Origin: Cedecea colo
GTDB taxonomy: Bacteria > Pseudomonadota > Gammaproteobacteria > Enterobacterales > Enterobacteriaceae
Assembly: GCF_011808225.1 (NCBI RefSeq)
Contig: NZ_SOYS01000001.1
Location: 248,001-312,000 of the forward strand
Direction: 5' to 3'
Length of the DNA: 64,000 bases
Both the position numbers and the translations under genes were made by a program. The notes beneath the pieces were generated by a model. It saw only the letters and a program-made list of their open reading frames with translations, was not told the origin of the DNA and made no database searches. The first letter of the stretch is position 1. The number at the start of each line of letters is the position of its first letter. Of this stretch, positions 48,516 to 58,143 are shown piece after piece.

Positions 48516-48578
48516 TGTAGGGTGGCTAAACGAAGCGCCATCCACCGCGAAGTCGCCTGAAAGCGTGGCGGATGGCGC
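48516..48578. repeat. Palindromic repeat between cpsG and wcaJ
   Basis: GCGCCATCC (48535-48543) and GGATGGCGC (48570-48578) are a perfect 9-base inverted pair, extended inside by CACC-type bases, with GTAGGGTGGCTAAACGAAG on the left flank. This GTAGGGTGG...GCGCCA layout is that of a scattered enterobacterial extragenic palindrome. It fills most of a 148-base gap inside the operon. Confidence 0.65.
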
Positions 48579-48636
48579 AGGCTTATCCGCCCGGCAAAGG
48601 AAGGGGTTCCGAGACCCTTTGAACAAAGGTAAAACG

Positions 48637-50031
48637 ATGACAAATCTAAAAAAGCGCGAGCTGCCAAAAACGAACGCATCGTTAATCTCTATGGTGCAAC
48701 GTTTCTCAGATATAACCATTATGTTTGTTGGGTTATGGGTGGTGTGTAAGGTCAACGCGTTGCCGTTTTTGTACATGCATCTGCTGATGGCCCTGCTGAC
48801 TCTCGTTGTATTCCAGATGATTGGCGGCATTACCGATTTTTACCGCTCCTGGCGCGGCGTGAAAATTTCCAGCGAACTGCTTCTGCTGCTACAGAACTGG
48901 ACCATGAGCCTGATCTTTAGTGCCGGTCTGCTGGCCTTTAATCCTGATTTTGACGGGTCTTTCTGGGTGTACTTTGCCTGGTATGTATTAACCAGCTTCG
49001 GCATGGTTGTCTGCCGTTCGTTTATCCGCTTTGGCGCGGGCTGGCTGCGTAATATGGGCTATAACACCCGCCGTATTGCTATCGCCGGCTCCCTGCCCGT
49101 TGGCCGTACGCTTGCCAGCAGTTTCCGTAACGAACCCTGGTTAGGTTTTGAAGTGACGGGAGTTTACGACGATATGCAGCCTGCCACCGATCTGGGCGAC
49201 TATGCCGGTAGCTTCGCGGACCTGGTTGCAGAGGCGCGTTCGGGCCGCATTGATAACGTCTATATCGCGATGGCGATGAGCGAGGAGGCGCGCATTAAGG
49301 ATCTGGTGCGTGAGTTGACGGATACCACCTGTTCGGTGCTGCTGATCCCGGATGTTTTCACGTTCAATATCCTTAACGCACGTACCGAAGAGGTGAACGG
49401 TGTGCCGGTTGTGCCGCTATTTGATACGCCGCTCAACGGGGTTAATCGGGTGCTTAAGCGCCTGGAAGATATCGTCCTCGCATCGATGATTCTGCTGCTG
49501 ATTTCCCCGGTGTTGCTGTGCATCAGCGTGGCGGTGAAAGCCACTTCCCCCGGACCGGTTATCTTCCGCCAGACCCGTTACGGGATGGACGGCAAGCCGA
49601 TTAAGGTGTGGAAGTTCCGCTCTATGAAGGTGATGGAGAATGACGCGGTAGTGGTGCAGGCCACGAAAGGGGATAAGCGTATTACCCCGGTCGGTAACTT
49701 CCTGCGCCGCACTTCGCTTGACGAGCTGCCGCAGTTTATCAACGTGCTGCTGGGCGGCATGTCGATTGTTGGCCCGCGTCCTCATGCCGTGGCGCATAAC
49801 GAGCAGTATCGTTCGCTGATTGAAGGCTACATGCTGCGCCATAAGGTGAAGCCGGGCATTACGGGCTGGGCGCAGATTAACGGCTGGCGCGGCGAAACGG
49901 ACACGCTGGAGAAAATGGAGAAGCGCGTTGAGTTCGACCTGGAGTATATCCGCGAGTGGAGCCTGTGGTTCGACATCAAAATCGTCTTCCTCACCATTTT
50001 CAAAGGCTTTGTTAACAAAGCCGCGTACTGA
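48637..50031 (+). CDS. wcaJ: Undecaprenyl-phosphate glucose phosphotransferase WcaJ
   Basis: From the ATG at 48637 (AAAGGT upstream) the protein has 464 residues as in E. coli WcaJ, starting MTNLKKRELPKTNASLISMVQ. It has four N-terminal membrane helices, a central CoA-binding-like domain, a re-entrant hydrophobic segment near 280 and the polyprenyl-phosphate hexose-1-phosphate transferase domain (VWKFRSMKVMEND, RRTSLDELPQFINVLLGGMSIVGPRPH). It starts colanic acid synthesis by moving glucose-1-phosphate to undecaprenyl phosphate. Confidence 0.96.
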   Translation: MTNLKKRELPKTNASLISMVQRFSDITIMFVGLWVVCKVNALPFLYMHLLMALLTLVVFQMIGGITDFYRSWRGVKISSELLLLLQNWTMSLIFSAGLLAFNPDFDGSFWVYFAWYVLTSFGMVVCRSFIRFGAGWLRNMGYNTRRIAIAGSLPVGRTLASSFRNEPWLGFEVTGVYDDMQPATDLGDYAGSFADLVAEARSGRIDNVYIAMAMSEEARIKDLVRELTDTTCSVLLIPDVFTFNILNARTEEVNGVPVVPLFDTPLNGVNRVLKRLEDIVLASMILLLISPVLLCISVAVKATSPGPVIFRQTRYGMDGKPIKVWKFRSMKVMENDAVVVQATKGDKRITPVGNFLRRTSLDELPQFINVLLGGMSIVGPRPHAVAHNEQYRSLIEGYMLRHKVKPGITGWAQINGWRGETDTLEKMEKRVEFDLEYIREWSLWFDIKIVFLTIFKGFVNKAAY

Positions 50032-50042
50032 ACGAGATGCTC

Positions 50043-51521
50043 ATGAGCCTGAGAGAAAAAACCATCAGCGGCGCCAAATGGTCAGCCCTTGCGACCATCG
50101 TTATTATCGGCCTGGGGCTGGTGCAGATGACCGTGCTGGCGCGTATTGTCGACAATAGCGAGTTTGGGCTGTTAACCGTTTCGCTGGTGATTATCGCGCT
50201 GGCGGATACGCTGTCAGATTTTGGCATCGCCAACTCCATTATCCAGCGTAAAGAGATAAGCCGCCTTGAGCTGACCACGCTCTACTGGCTGAACGTGGGC
50301 CTGGGACTGGTAGTCTGTGCGGTGATGTTTTTGCTGAGCGACTTTATTGCCGGGTTGTTGCATACCCCGGCGCTGTCGCCGCTGATTAAAACCCTCTCTT
50401 TCGCCTTTATCGTTATTCCCCACGGCCAGCAGTTTCGCGCTTTAATGCAAAAGGAGCTGGAGTTCTCAAAAATTGGATCTATCGAGACGGTTTCCGTGCT
50501 GGCGGGCTTTACGGTAACGGTAAGTACCGCGATGTACTACCCGTTCGCCATGACCGCCATCGTTGGCTACCTGGTGAATACCCTGGTGCGCACCTCTTTA
50601 TTTAGCTTCTTCGGCCGCAAAATTTACCGCCCCGGCTTCCATTTTTCGCTCAACTCCGTGGGATCAAACCTGAAGTTTGGCGCCTGGCTGACGGCGGACA
50701 GTATTATTAACTATCTGAATACTAATCTTTCTACCCTGGTGCTGGCGCGCATTCTGGGAGCGGCAGCAGCCGGGGGCTTTAATCTTGCCTATAATCTTGC
50801 GGTTGTGCCGCCCGCTAAACTTAATCCCATCATTACCCGCGTCCTTTTCCCGGCATTCGCCAAAATACAGGATGATACCAATAAGCTACGTGTCAATTAC
50901 TACAAGCTCGTCTCCATGGTTGGCATCATTAACTTTCCAATACTGCTCGGTTTACTGGTGGTAGCGGATGCTTTTGTTCGCCTGGTGTTTGGCGAACGCT
51001 GGCTATTTATCACGCCGGTACTACAACTGCTTTGCGTGGTCGGGCTGCTACGCGCCATCGGTAATCCTGTCGGCTCACTACTGATGGCTAAAGCACGTAT
51101 GGATATCAGCTTAAAGTTTAACCTGTTTAAAACGGTGTTATTCATCCCGGCCATTTTTATTGGCGGCAAGCTAAATGGCGTGATGGGCGTAACGGCCGGT
51201 TTTCTCTCAATACAGATAATCAACACGGTATTGACCTATTTCGTCCTTCTTAAACCGATCCTTGGTTCAAGCTATCGGGAATACATTTACAGCATATGGT
51301 TACCTTTCCGCTTATCGCTACCCACAGTGTTGGTGAGCGGCGGGCTGGGATATTTCTTTTCGGGACGCTTGCCGTTTACAGCATTGCTCATTCTTCAGGT
51401 GGTTGCGGGTGTCGCAGCATTTGTCCTGATGCTGATCTTTTCTCGCGAACCGCTGGTACTTGAGATTAAGCGTCAGCTGTGCCGCAGCGACAAACTGAAA
51501 GTCTTAATGCGTGTTAATTAA
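50043..51521 (+). CDS. wzxC: Colanic acid flippase WzxC
   Basis: The 492-residue polytopic protein is of the MOP/Wzx superfamily, same length as E. coli WzxC, beginning MSLREKTISGAKWSALATIV. Twelve or more hydrophobic helices are seen, with NYLNTNLSTLVLARILGAAAAG in the middle. It flips the undecaprenyl-linked hexasaccharide repeat across the inner membrane. The start was set at 50043 because of the conserved N-terminus. Confidence 0.95.
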   Translation: MSLREKTISGAKWSALATIVIIGLGLVQMTVLARIVDNSEFGLLTVSLVIIALADTLSDFGIANSIIQRKEISRLELTTLYWLNVGLGLVVCAVMFLLSDFIAGLLHTPALSPLIKTLSFAFIVIPHGQQFRALMQKELEFSKIGSIETVSVLAGFTVTVSTAMYYPFAMTAIVGYLVNTLVRTSLFSFFGRKIYRPGFHFSLNSVGSNLKFGAWLTADSIINYLNTNLSTLVLARILGAAAAGGFNLAYNLAVVPPAKLNPIITRVLFPAFAKIQDDTNKLRVNYYKLVSMVGIINFPILLGLLVVADAFVRLVFGERWLFITPVLQLLCVVGLLRAIGNPVGSLLMAKARMDISLKFNLFKTVLFIPAIFIGGKLNGVMGVTAGFLSIQIINTVLTYFVLLKPILGSSYREYIYSIWLPFRLSLPTVLVSGGLGYFFSGRLPFTALLILQVVAGVAAFVLMLIFSREPLVLEIKRQLCRSDKLKVLMRVN

Positions 51522-51558
51522 CCCTTTGACACGCTGTAGTAAATATAACGAGGACACA

Positions 51559-52839
51559 ATGAAATTTCTTATTTTGGGTAATCATACCTGCGGCAACCGC
51601 GGCGACAGCGCGATATTGCGCGGCCTGATTGACGCCATTTACACGCTGGATAAGAGCGTGCGGATAGATGTAATGAGTCGCTACCCTGTGAGTTCTGCAA
51701 GCCTGCTCGGCCGCCCGGTGATAAGAGATGGTTTGTATGACCATATGAAACAGGCCAATAACGCAGCGGGCGTCATAGGCCGTATAAAGAAAGTGCTGCG
51801 CCGTAAATATCAGCACCGCGTACTGCTGGCGAAGGCAACGAAGAACGAACATCTGAGCATGGTCTCTGTACCTAAAGCTTTTACCGATTTCGTTGACCGC
51901 CTTGAGCAGTACGACGCCATTATCCAAGTGGGTGGATCGTTCTTTGTCGATCTATATGGTGTATCGCAGTTTGAACATGCCCTGTGCAGTTTTATGGCGA
52001 ATAAACCCATATACATGATTGGCCATAGCGTAGGTCCCTTTAATGACTCGCAGTTTAATGAACTGGCGCAGCATGTATTTAGCCAGGCTGACGCGGTGGT
52101 ACTGCGTGAAAGGGTCAGTCGCGATCTGATGGAGCAGGCTGGCATCGACATGCAAAAAGTTGAACAGGGGGTGGATACCGCATGGCTGGTTGACCGCAAG
52201 GCGGACGATATCATGCTGGATTATGCTGTTACACACTGGCTTGACATTATTCGTCAGCGCAAAACTGTCGCCATTACGCTTCGCGAGCTGGCACCTTTTG
52301 ATAAGCGTCTTGGCACCACGCAGCAGGCTTATGAAAAAGCCTTCGCAGCTATCGTCAATCAGCTTATCAGCAGCGGCTACCAGGTATTGGCTCTCTCTAC
52401 TTGCACCGGTATCGGCAGTTACAACAAAGATGACCGCATGGTGGCGCTGAACCTGCGCCAGTATGTGGACAATCCAGACCAGTATCATGTGGTGATGGAC
52501 GAGCTTAACGACCTGGAGATGGGCAAAATTCTGGGCGAATGTGAACTGACCGTTGGCACGCGCCTGCACTCCGCGATTATTTCGATGAACTTTGGTACGC
52601 CAGCCATCGCCATCAACTACGAACACAAATCCGCCGGCATCATGAAACAGCTCGGTATGCCGGAAATGGCGGTGGAGATCCAGCATTTGCTGGATGGTTC
52701 CTTACAGCAAAAAGTGACTGAAACCCTGAATCAACTACCTGAAATCAACAAACGTCTTGTGCTGGCGGTGCAGGCAGAGCGTCAGCAAGGCCTGCGCATG
52801 GTGCAGAATATGCTGACCCGCGTGAAGGAGGCGAAATGA
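51559..52839 (+). CDS. wcaK: Colanic acid pyruvyl transferase WcaK
   Basis: The 426-residue protein (E. coli WcaK 426) starts MKFLILGNHTCGNRGDSAILRGL after a CGAGGA ribosome-binding site. It belongs to the polysaccharide pyruvyl transferase family, with IIQVGGSFFVDLYG, IGHSVGPF and the PEP-handling block CELTVGTRLHSAIISMNFGTPAI. It adds a ketal-linked pyruvate to the terminal sugar. ATGA overlap with wcaL. Confidence 0.95.
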   Translation: MKFLILGNHTCGNRGDSAILRGLIDAIYTLDKSVRIDVMSRYPVSSASLLGRPVIRDGLYDHMKQANNAAGVIGRIKKVLRRKYQHRVLLAKATKNEHLSMVSVPKAFTDFVDRLEQYDAIIQVGGSFFVDLYGVSQFEHALCSFMANKPIYMIGHSVGPFNDSQFNELAQHVFSQADAVVLRERVSRDLMEQAGIDMQKVEQGVDTAWLVDRKADDIMLDYAVTHWLDIIRQRKTVAITLRELAPFDKRLGTTQQAYEKAFAAIVNQLISSGYQVLALSTCTGIGSYNKDDRMVALNLRQYVDNPDQYHVVMDELNDLEMGKILGECELTVGTRLHSAIISMNFGTPAIAINYEHKSAGIMKQLGMPEMAVEIQHLLDGSLQQKVTETLNQLPEINKRLVLAVQAERQQGLRMVQNMLTRVKEAK

Positions 52840-54056
52840 AGGTCGGCTTCTTCCTGCTCAAGTTCCCGGTCGCCTCTGAAACCTTTGTGCTCAACCAGAT
52901 CGTTGCGTTTATCGATATGGGATATGAAGTGGAGATCGTCGCGATGCAGAAGGGCGATCTAACCAACACCCACGCTGCGTTCAAAGAGTACAACCTTGCG
53001 CAGAAGACCACGTGGCTGATGGACGAACCCGACGGTAAAGTGGCTAAGCTGCAATCCCGCGCCTTGAATACGTTGCGCGGTTCGCTCCGCTCCCGTACCT
53101 GGCGCGCGCTGAACGCCTCGCGTTACGGGGACGAAGCTCGAAACCTGATCCTTTCTGCAATTTGCGGGCGTAACCCGCAAACGCTGCAGGTGGATGTGTA
53201 TATCGCCCACTTTGGCCCGGCTGGCGTAACGGCTGCCAAGCTGCGCGAGCTTGGCCTGCTGCAAGGAAAAATTGCTACCGTCTTCCACGGCATCGATATT
53301 TCAGGTCGCGAAGCGCTGGCGCACTACACGCCGGAGTATCAAAAGCTGTTTGCGCGTGGCGATCTGATGTTGCCGATAAGTGATTTATGGGCCGCTCGTC
53401 TGAAAGCGATGGGCTGCCCGCCTGCAAAAATTGCCGTGTCGCGCATGGGCGTGGACATGGATCGCTTCTCTTTGCGCCCGGTAAAGGCGCCCGCCAGAAC
53501 GCTGGAGATCATTTCCGTAGCGCGGCTTACCGAGAAAAAAGGGCTGCACGTAGCGATTGAAGCCTGCCGCCTGCTCAAAGCGCGCGGCGTGGAGTTTCGT
53601 TACAACATTCTTGGCATCGGCCCGTGGGAGATCCGCCTGCGCACGCTAATCGAACAGAATCAGCTGGACGACGTGGTCTTTATGCCGGGCTTTAAGCCGA
53701 ACCACGAAGTGAAAGCGATGTTAGATAAGGCCGATCTGTTTTTACTCCCGTCCGTTACGGGCGAGGACGGCGATATGGAAGGTATTCCTGTCGCGCTAAT
53801 GGAAGCGATGGCGGTGGGTATCCCGGTGGTATCTACCGTTCACAGCGGCATTCCCGAGCTTATCGATGCGGGCCGTTCAGGCTGGCTGGTGCCGGAATAC
53901 GATGCCATCGCGCTTGCCGACAGGTTGCAGGCCTTTGCAGGCGTAGAAGAAAGCGAGCTGAAGCCGATGCTGGCTCAGGCGCGCGCAAAAGTTGAAACCG
54001 AATTTAATCAGAAAATTATTTACCAAAAATTAGCCCATCAGCTCCATACGCTGTAA
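52836..54056 (+). CDS. wcaL: Colanic acid glycosyltransferase WcaL
   Basis: The 406-residue GT4 enzyme is the same length as E. coli WcaL. The acceptor domain starts [22 protein letters not shown]; the donor domain has [18 protein letters not shown] and [24 protein letters not shown] with the EX7E glutamates. It is thought to add a late sugar (galactose) to the repeat before WcaK action. Confidence 0.95.
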   Translation: MKVGFFLLKFPVASETFVLNQIVAFIDMGYEVEIVAMQKGDLTNTHAAFKEYNLAQKTTWLMDEPDGKVAKLQSRALNTLRGSLRSRTWRALNASRYGDEARNLILSAICGRNPQTLQVDVYIAHFGPAGVTAAKLRELGLLQGKIATVFHGIDISGREALAHYTPEYQKLFARGDLMLPISDLWAARLKAMGCPPAKIAVSRMGVDMDRFSLRPVKAPARTLEIISVARLTEKKGLHVAIEACRLLKARGVEFRYNILGIGPWEIRLRTLIEQNQLDDVVFMPGFKPNHEVKAMLDKADLFLLPSVTGEDGDMEGIPVALMEAMAVGIPVVSTVHSGIPELIDAGRSGWLVPEYDAIALADRLQAFAGVEESELKPMLAQARAKVETEFNQKIIYQKLAHQLHTL

Positions 54057-54085
54057 ACCCACCGGGTGAAGCTTCACGAGGACGT

Positions 54086-55513
54086 ATGCGCAAAAGATTT
54101 GAACCTAGTTCCCTTTCGTTTTCCCCTTCCCGCCGCAGGCTGTTGTGGACCAGTTCAGTGCTGGCCGCGGTGCCCTTAGTTTTACCTCGCCTGGTTCTGG
54201 CTGCCGGTAGCAAAGGCGCGGTAAACGTCCAGCAATTCTACAGTGGCGACTGGCCCGCCGCTTTCAAACAGGCCTTTGCCTCTGCTGATACGGTTGCCGT
54301 TCCCGCTGATTTAGTTTGCGACAACATCCACACCGCTATTTTTATGCCCGAGGGTAAAACGTTGCGGGTAGCCGGCGGCCTGAAAGGCAACGGCAAAGGA
54401 CGCTTTATCATGCGCGACGGCTGTAAAATTCTGGGCGAGAAGGGCGGACGTTTTAATAATATTATCCTCGACATACGTGGTTCGGACTGTACCATCCAGG
54501 GAATTGATATGAGCGGCCTGGTTCCGGTGATGCAGATATACATCGGCGGCAAGGACAAGCGCACTATGCGCAACCTGGTAATCGACGACATTACCATCCA
54601 CGATGCGAACTACGGCATCCTGCGCCAGGGATTTCACAACCGTATGGAGAATGTGAAAATCACCAATGGTCGTTTCAGCCACCTGCAGGGCGACGCCATC
54701 GAATGGAACGTGGCGATTAACGACCAGGATCTGCTTATCTCCGATCATGTCATTGATAATATTGATTGCACCAACGGCAAGATAAACTGGGGAATCGGTA
54801 TCGGGCTTGCGGGAAGCACCTACAATAACGACTATCCTGAAGACCAGGCGGTGAAAAATTTCGTGGTGGCCAACATCACCGGCAGCAATTGTCGCCAGCT
54901 GGTTCACGTGGAGAACGGTAAGCATTTCATTATCAGAAATGTGAAGGCGCGCAATATTAATCATACCTTTAGCAGAAAGGCCGGAATTGATAATGCCACG
55001 GTAGCAATTTATGGCTGTGATAATTTCGTCATTGATAATATAGACATGGTAAATAGCGCCGGCTTCCTGATTGGCTACGGTGTTATAAAAGGCAACTATT
55101 TATCTATTCCGCAAAACTTCAGGCTTAATGACATCACGCTTGATAACACCAACATGCCGTATAAAGCCCGGGGCATCCAGATATCTTCCGGTAACGCCAC
55201 CTCGTTTGTTGCCATTACGAACGTGACCACAAAGGGCGCGACGCTTGAGCTGAATAACAAGCCTCAGCATCTTTTCCTCAGGAATGTCAACGTAATGCAA
55301 CGGGCAGCCACGGGACCTGCGCTGAAGCTACGCTTTGATTTACGCAAGGACGTGCGCGGCCGCTTTATGGCCAAAGAGGACACGCTGCTGTCGCTTGCCA
55401 ATGTGCATGCGGTGAACGAGAAAGGGCAAAGTTCGGTGGATATTGACCGGGTGGATCACCAGCACGTGAACACCAGCAACCTTAATTTTGCCCTGCCCGC
55501 GTTGCGTAAATAA
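54086..55513 (+). CDS. wcaM: Colanic acid biosynthesis protein WcaM, Tat-exported
   Basis: The 475-residue protein (E. coli 464) has a twin-arginine signal, [17 protein letters not shown], ending near Ala40, and a long right-handed beta-helix body with repeated Asn/Ile/Asp turns ([37 protein letters not shown]), a pectate-lyase-like fold. It should act in the periplasm; its exact role in colanic acid is unknown. It is the last gene of the operon, followed by a strong terminator. Confidence 0.94.
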   Translation: MRKRFEPSSLSFSPSRRRLLWTSSVLAAVPLVLPRLVLAAGSKGAVNVQQFYSGDWPAAFKQAFASADTVAVPADLVCDNIHTAIFMPEGKTLRVAGGLKGNGKGRFIMRDGCKILGEKGGRFNNIILDIRGSDCTIQGIDMSGLVPVMQIYIGGKDKRTMRNLVIDDITIHDANYGILRQGFHNRMENVKITNGRFSHLQGDAIEWNVAINDQDLLISDHVIDNIDCTNGKINWGIGIGLAGSTYNNDYPEDQAVKNFVVANITGSNCRQLVHVENGKHFIIRNVKARNINHTFSRKAGIDNATVAIYGCDNFVIDNIDMVNSAGFLIGYGVIKGNYLSIPQNFRLNDITLDNTNMPYKARGIQISSGNATSFVAITNVTTKGATLELNNKPQHLFLRNVNVMQRAATGPALKLRFDLRKDVRGRFMAKEDTLLSLANVHAVNEKGQSSVDIDRVDHQHVNTSNLNFALPALRK

Positions 55514-55541
55514 ACAATCAAGTCACTTTACGATTTTTCTG

Positions 55542-55577
55542 AGCCCTTATTGACTTCAATAAGGGCTTTTTTGTTTT
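55542..55577 (+). terminator. Rho-independent terminator of the colanic acid operon
   Basis: AGCCCTTATTGA and TCAATAAGGGCT form a perfect 12-base inverted pair around CT, followed by TTTTTGTTTT, 28 bases after the wcaM stop. This is the strongest intrinsic terminator in the window. Confidence 0.95.
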
Positions 55578-55578
55578 G

Positions 55579-55599
55579 TATCCCCCGAGGCGGGGGATA
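55579..55599. other. Second perfect hairpin behind the wcaM terminator
   Basis: TATCCCCCG and CGGGGGATA form a perfect 9-bp stem with an AGG loop, two bases after the terminator T-run. It has no T-run of its own. It could be a fail-safe stop, or part of the following gnu promoter region. Confidence 0.7.
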
Positions 55600-55633
55600 A
55601 GATGAAGTACAAAACTTGGGGATCAATTCATGC

Positions 55634-55661
55634 TGGCATCAGAGCACGAAAAGTTTATAAT
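55634..55661 (+). promoter_or_regulatory. Candidate gnu promoter
   Basis: A perfect TATAAT at 55656-55661 has a weak TGGCAT 16 bases upstream. It lies 114 bases before the gnu start at 55776, after the colanic acid terminator, so gnu should be transcribed separately. The rest of this gap (55600-55775) holds no gene that I can see. Confidence 0.55.
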
Positions 55662-55775
55662 CCCTCAACAAAATCAGATGTAAAAGAGAGTATGCATCTG
55701 AAATTCGCCATTGAAAAATAGCTAATTATTGCGCTTACAGTTTCATTGGATCAAACTTTACTCACTGGGCATGGT

Positions 55776-56771
55776 ATGAAAGAGAAGGTCATTTTTGTTG
55801 GCGCATCTGGCTTTGTTGGAACCCGACTTATCGAGACAGCAACTTCTGAATTCGAAATCAAAAATTTAGATAAGCAGAGCAGCCACTTCTATCAAGACAT
55901 TACCGTGAACGGGGATGTCAGAGACCAAAGTTCACTTGATGAGCATTTTGCTGATCAACAAACTGTGGTGTTACTTGCGGCGGAGCACCGCGATGATGTA
56001 AGTCCTACCTCGCTTTACTATGATGTAAACGTGCAGGGCACCCGCAATATCCTCTCGGCGATGGATAAAAACGGTGTTAAAAATATTATCTTTACCAGTT
56101 CCGTAGCGGTTTATGGTCTGAATAAGACCAATCCAGGCGAAACTCACCCAATCGATCCTTTCAATCATTACGGCAAGAGCAAATGGCAGGCGGAAGAAGT
56201 GTTACGCGCCTGGCACGCCGAAGCACCGGCAGAACGCTCCCTTACTATTATTCGTCCTACGGTTATCTTCGGTGAACGTAATCGCGGCAATGTCTATAAC
56301 CTTCTCAAACAGATTGCCAGCGGTAAATTTGCGATGGTGGGGGCGGGTAACAACTACAAGTCCATGGCTTACGTTGGCAACATTGTAGAATTCATCAAAT
56401 ACAAGCTTCAAAACGTCGAAAAGGGGTATCAGGTTTACAATTATGTCGATAAACCTGACCTCAATATGAATCAGCTTGTCTCAGAAGTTGAAAAAAGCCT
56501 CAACAAAAAAATCCCATCCGTTCACTTGCCGTATGCTGTGGGTATGCTCGGTGGCTTCTGTTTTGATGTGCTGAGCAAGCTTACCGGCAAAAAATATTCT
56601 ATTAGCTCGGTGCGAGTGAAAAAATTCTGTGCAACCACGCAGTTTGATGCAAGTAAAGTTCATGCTTCTGGCTTCGTCTCACCCTACACGCTGTCTCAGG
56701 GGCTTGATCGCACGTTACAATATGAATTCGTAACGGCGAAAAAAGACGACATCACTTTTGTTTCTGAATAA
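55776..56771 (+). CDS. gnu: GlcNAc-PP-undecaprenol 4-epimerase Gnu
   Basis: The 331-residue extended SDR has N-terminal FVGASGFVGTRLIE, SSVAVYGLNKTNPGE with catalytic Ser, and YGKSK (HYGKSKWQAEEVL) with the Tyr/Lys pair. It is very close to my recollection of E. coli O157 Gnu (Z3206, 331), including the C-terminus YEFVTAKKDDITFVSE. Gnu epimerises GlcNAc-pyrophosphoryl-undecaprenol, made by WecA, to GalNAc-PP-undecaprenol. Location between wcaM and galF is the same as in O157. ATG 55776 is preferred to a TTG 30 bases earlier, because it gives the conserved length. It implies an O unit started by GalNAc. Confidence 0.9.
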   Translation: MKEKVIFVGASGFVGTRLIETATSEFEIKNLDKQSSHFYQDITVNGDVRDQSSLDEHFADQQTVVLLAAEHRDDVSPTSLYYDVNVQGTRNILSAMDKNGVKNIIFTSSVAVYGLNKTNPGETHPIDPFNHYGKSKWQAEEVLRAWHAEAPAERSLTIIRPTVIFGERNRGNVYNLLKQIASGKFAMVGAGNNYKSMAYVGNIVEFIKYKLQNVEKGYQVYNYVDKPDLNMNQLVSEVEKSLNKKIPSVHLPYAVGMLGGFCFDVLSKLTGKKYSISSVRVKKFCATTQFDASKVHASGFVSPYTLSQGLDRTLQYEFVTAKKDDITFVSE

Positions 56772-56935
56772 CTGCCGATCATCGTTTTTGGGAGAGTTAT
56801 CTGATTTAGCGCTCGGACGGTAAGCAGTATCGTGATGGCCGTTTGCGTATGAATCAACGCAAGAATTAACGTGGCATTTGTCTTCACACGTTATTGAAAT
56901 CGAGATTTTAAGATGGATATGCTCTTGCGAGAGGC

Positions 56936-56941
56936 TATAAT
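56936..56941 (+). promoter_or_regulatory. Candidate galF -10 element
   Basis: A perfect TATAAT lies 31 bases before the galF ATG; no good -35 is present at 16-18 bases. The 200 bases between gnu and galF contain no gene that I can support. Confidence 0.5.
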
Positions 56942-56971
56942 CCTCCAACCATTTAAGAGGTGGGACTAAAC

Positions 56972-57868
56972 ATGACTAATTTAAAAGCAGTTATTCCGGT
57001 AGCCGGTCTTGGTATGCATATGTTGCCTGCAACAAAAGCCATCCCAAAAGAGATGCTGCCGATTGTCGATAAGCCGATGATCCAGTACATCGTCGATGAA
57101 ATCGTGGCTGCGGGTATCAAAGAAATTGTCCTGGTAACCCACTCATCCAAGAATGCGGTCGAAAACCACTTCGATACTTCATACGAGCTTGAAGCACTGC
57201 TGGAACAGCGCGTTAAGCGCCAGCTGCTGGCCGAAGTGCAGTCTATTTGCCCGCCGGGCGTAACCATCATGAACGTCCGTCAGGCGCAACCGCTCGGTCT
57301 CGGTCATTCCATCCTCTGCGCTCAACCTGTCGTTGGCAATAACCCGTTTGTCGTTGTGCTGCCAGATGTGGTGCTGGACAATGCGAGCGCCGATCCACTG
57401 CGCTATAATTTGGCTGCTATGGTTGCGCGTTTCAATGACACAGGACGCAGCCAGGTACTGGCTAAGCATATGCCAAATGAAGATCTGTCAGCATATTCCG
57501 TTATCACTACGAAAGAGTCTCTGGATAATGACGGCCAGGTGAGCCGCATCGTCGACTTTGTTGAAAAACCGGATCAGCCGCAGACGCTGGATTCTGACCT
57601 GGCCGCCGTTGGTCGCTATGTCCTGTCTGCCGATATCTGGGCCGAGCTGGAAAAAACCGAGCCCGGCGCATGGGGCCGAATCCAGTTGACAGATGCCATC
57701 GCTGCGCTGAACCAGACACAGCCGGTAGAAGCCGCGTTGATGACGGGCGACAGCTACGACTGTGGTAAGAAAATGGGCTATATGAAGGCGTTCGTTAACT
57801 ATGGCCTGCGTAACCATAAAGAAGGGCAGAAGTTCCGGGAAAGCATCCAGAAGATGCTGGCACGTTGA
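56972..57868 (+). CDS. galF: UTP-glucose-1-phosphate uridylyltransferase-like GalF
   Basis: The 298-residue protein starts [30 protein letters not shown], with AGAGGTGGG before it; in-frame ATG 56960 is ignored. The GLGMHM in place of the GalU GLGTRM-type motif marks it as GalF, the regulatory or weakly active partner of GalU. It marks the left edge of the O-antigen locus in enterobacteria. The C-terminus ([16 protein letters not shown]) is typical. Confidence 0.96.
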   Translation: MTNLKAVIPVAGLGMHMLPATKAIPKEMLPIVDKPMIQYIVDEIVAAGIKEIVLVTHSSKNAVENHFDTSYELEALLEQRVKRQLLAEVQSICPPGVTIMNVRQAQPLGLGHSILCAQPVVGNNPFVVVLPDVVLDNASADPLRYNLAAMVARFNDTGRSQVLAKHMPNEDLSAYSVITTKESLDNDGQVSRIVDFVEKPDQPQTLDSDLAAVGRYVLSADIWAELEKTEPGAWGRIQLTDAIAALNQTQPVEAALMTGDSYDCGKKMGYMKAFVNYGLRNHKEGQKFRESIQKMLAR

Positions 57869-57900
57869 TTTTAAATCAATGAAAAACAGTCACTTATGAT

Positions 57901-57970
57901 AAAAACGGCAGATAAAGTGGCGATGGGGTCGCGATTGGGCGGCTTTGTTGGGACTTATCTGCCGTTTTTT
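57901..57970 (+). terminator. Long-looped terminator downstream of galF
   Basis: AAAAACGGCAGATAA (57901-57915) and TTATCTGCCGTTTTT (57955-57969) are a perfect 15-base inverted pair, ending in a run of T. The 39-base loop is G-rich and contains a smaller GCGA/TCGC hairpin. It should end galF transcription before the O-antigen promoter; the large loop is unusual for a simple terminator. Confidence 0.75.
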
Positions 57971-58079
57971 ATTTAACCCCTTAATAAATTAAAGAATGTA
58001 CTTTTTTGATTCGTAATGCATTCGAGCAGGCATTAACCTAAATTTCTGTTCGAATGTGTTGCCGCCATCCATGAGTTTT

Positions 58080-58117
58080 CAGTGTACTGGTAGCTGTTGA
58101 GCCAGGGGCGGTAGCTT
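58080..58117 (+). promoter_or_regulatory. JUMPstart/ops element of the O-antigen operon
   Basis: The block starts CAGTGTACTGGTAGCTGTTG and ends GGGGCGGTAGCTT, an excellent JUMPstart match with intact GGCGGTAG ops core, 27 bases before the first O-antigen gene. RfaH loading at ops is required for full-length O-antigen operon transcription. The 110 bases between the galF terminator and this element hold no gene and should include the promoter. Confidence 0.92.
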
Positions 58118-58143
58118 AACTATTCTATGAGTTCCATTAAAAT

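Noticed and set aside
46905-48830. A 641-residue open frame antisense to cpsB and cpsG
   Set aside because: It lies opposite two certain genes, is His/Arg/Gln-rich in the way of antisense frames in GC-rich DNA, and has no family pattern.
55746-55775. A TTG start giving gnu ten more residues
   Set aside because: The extra residues are not in the family, and the ATG at 55776 gives the expected 331 residues.
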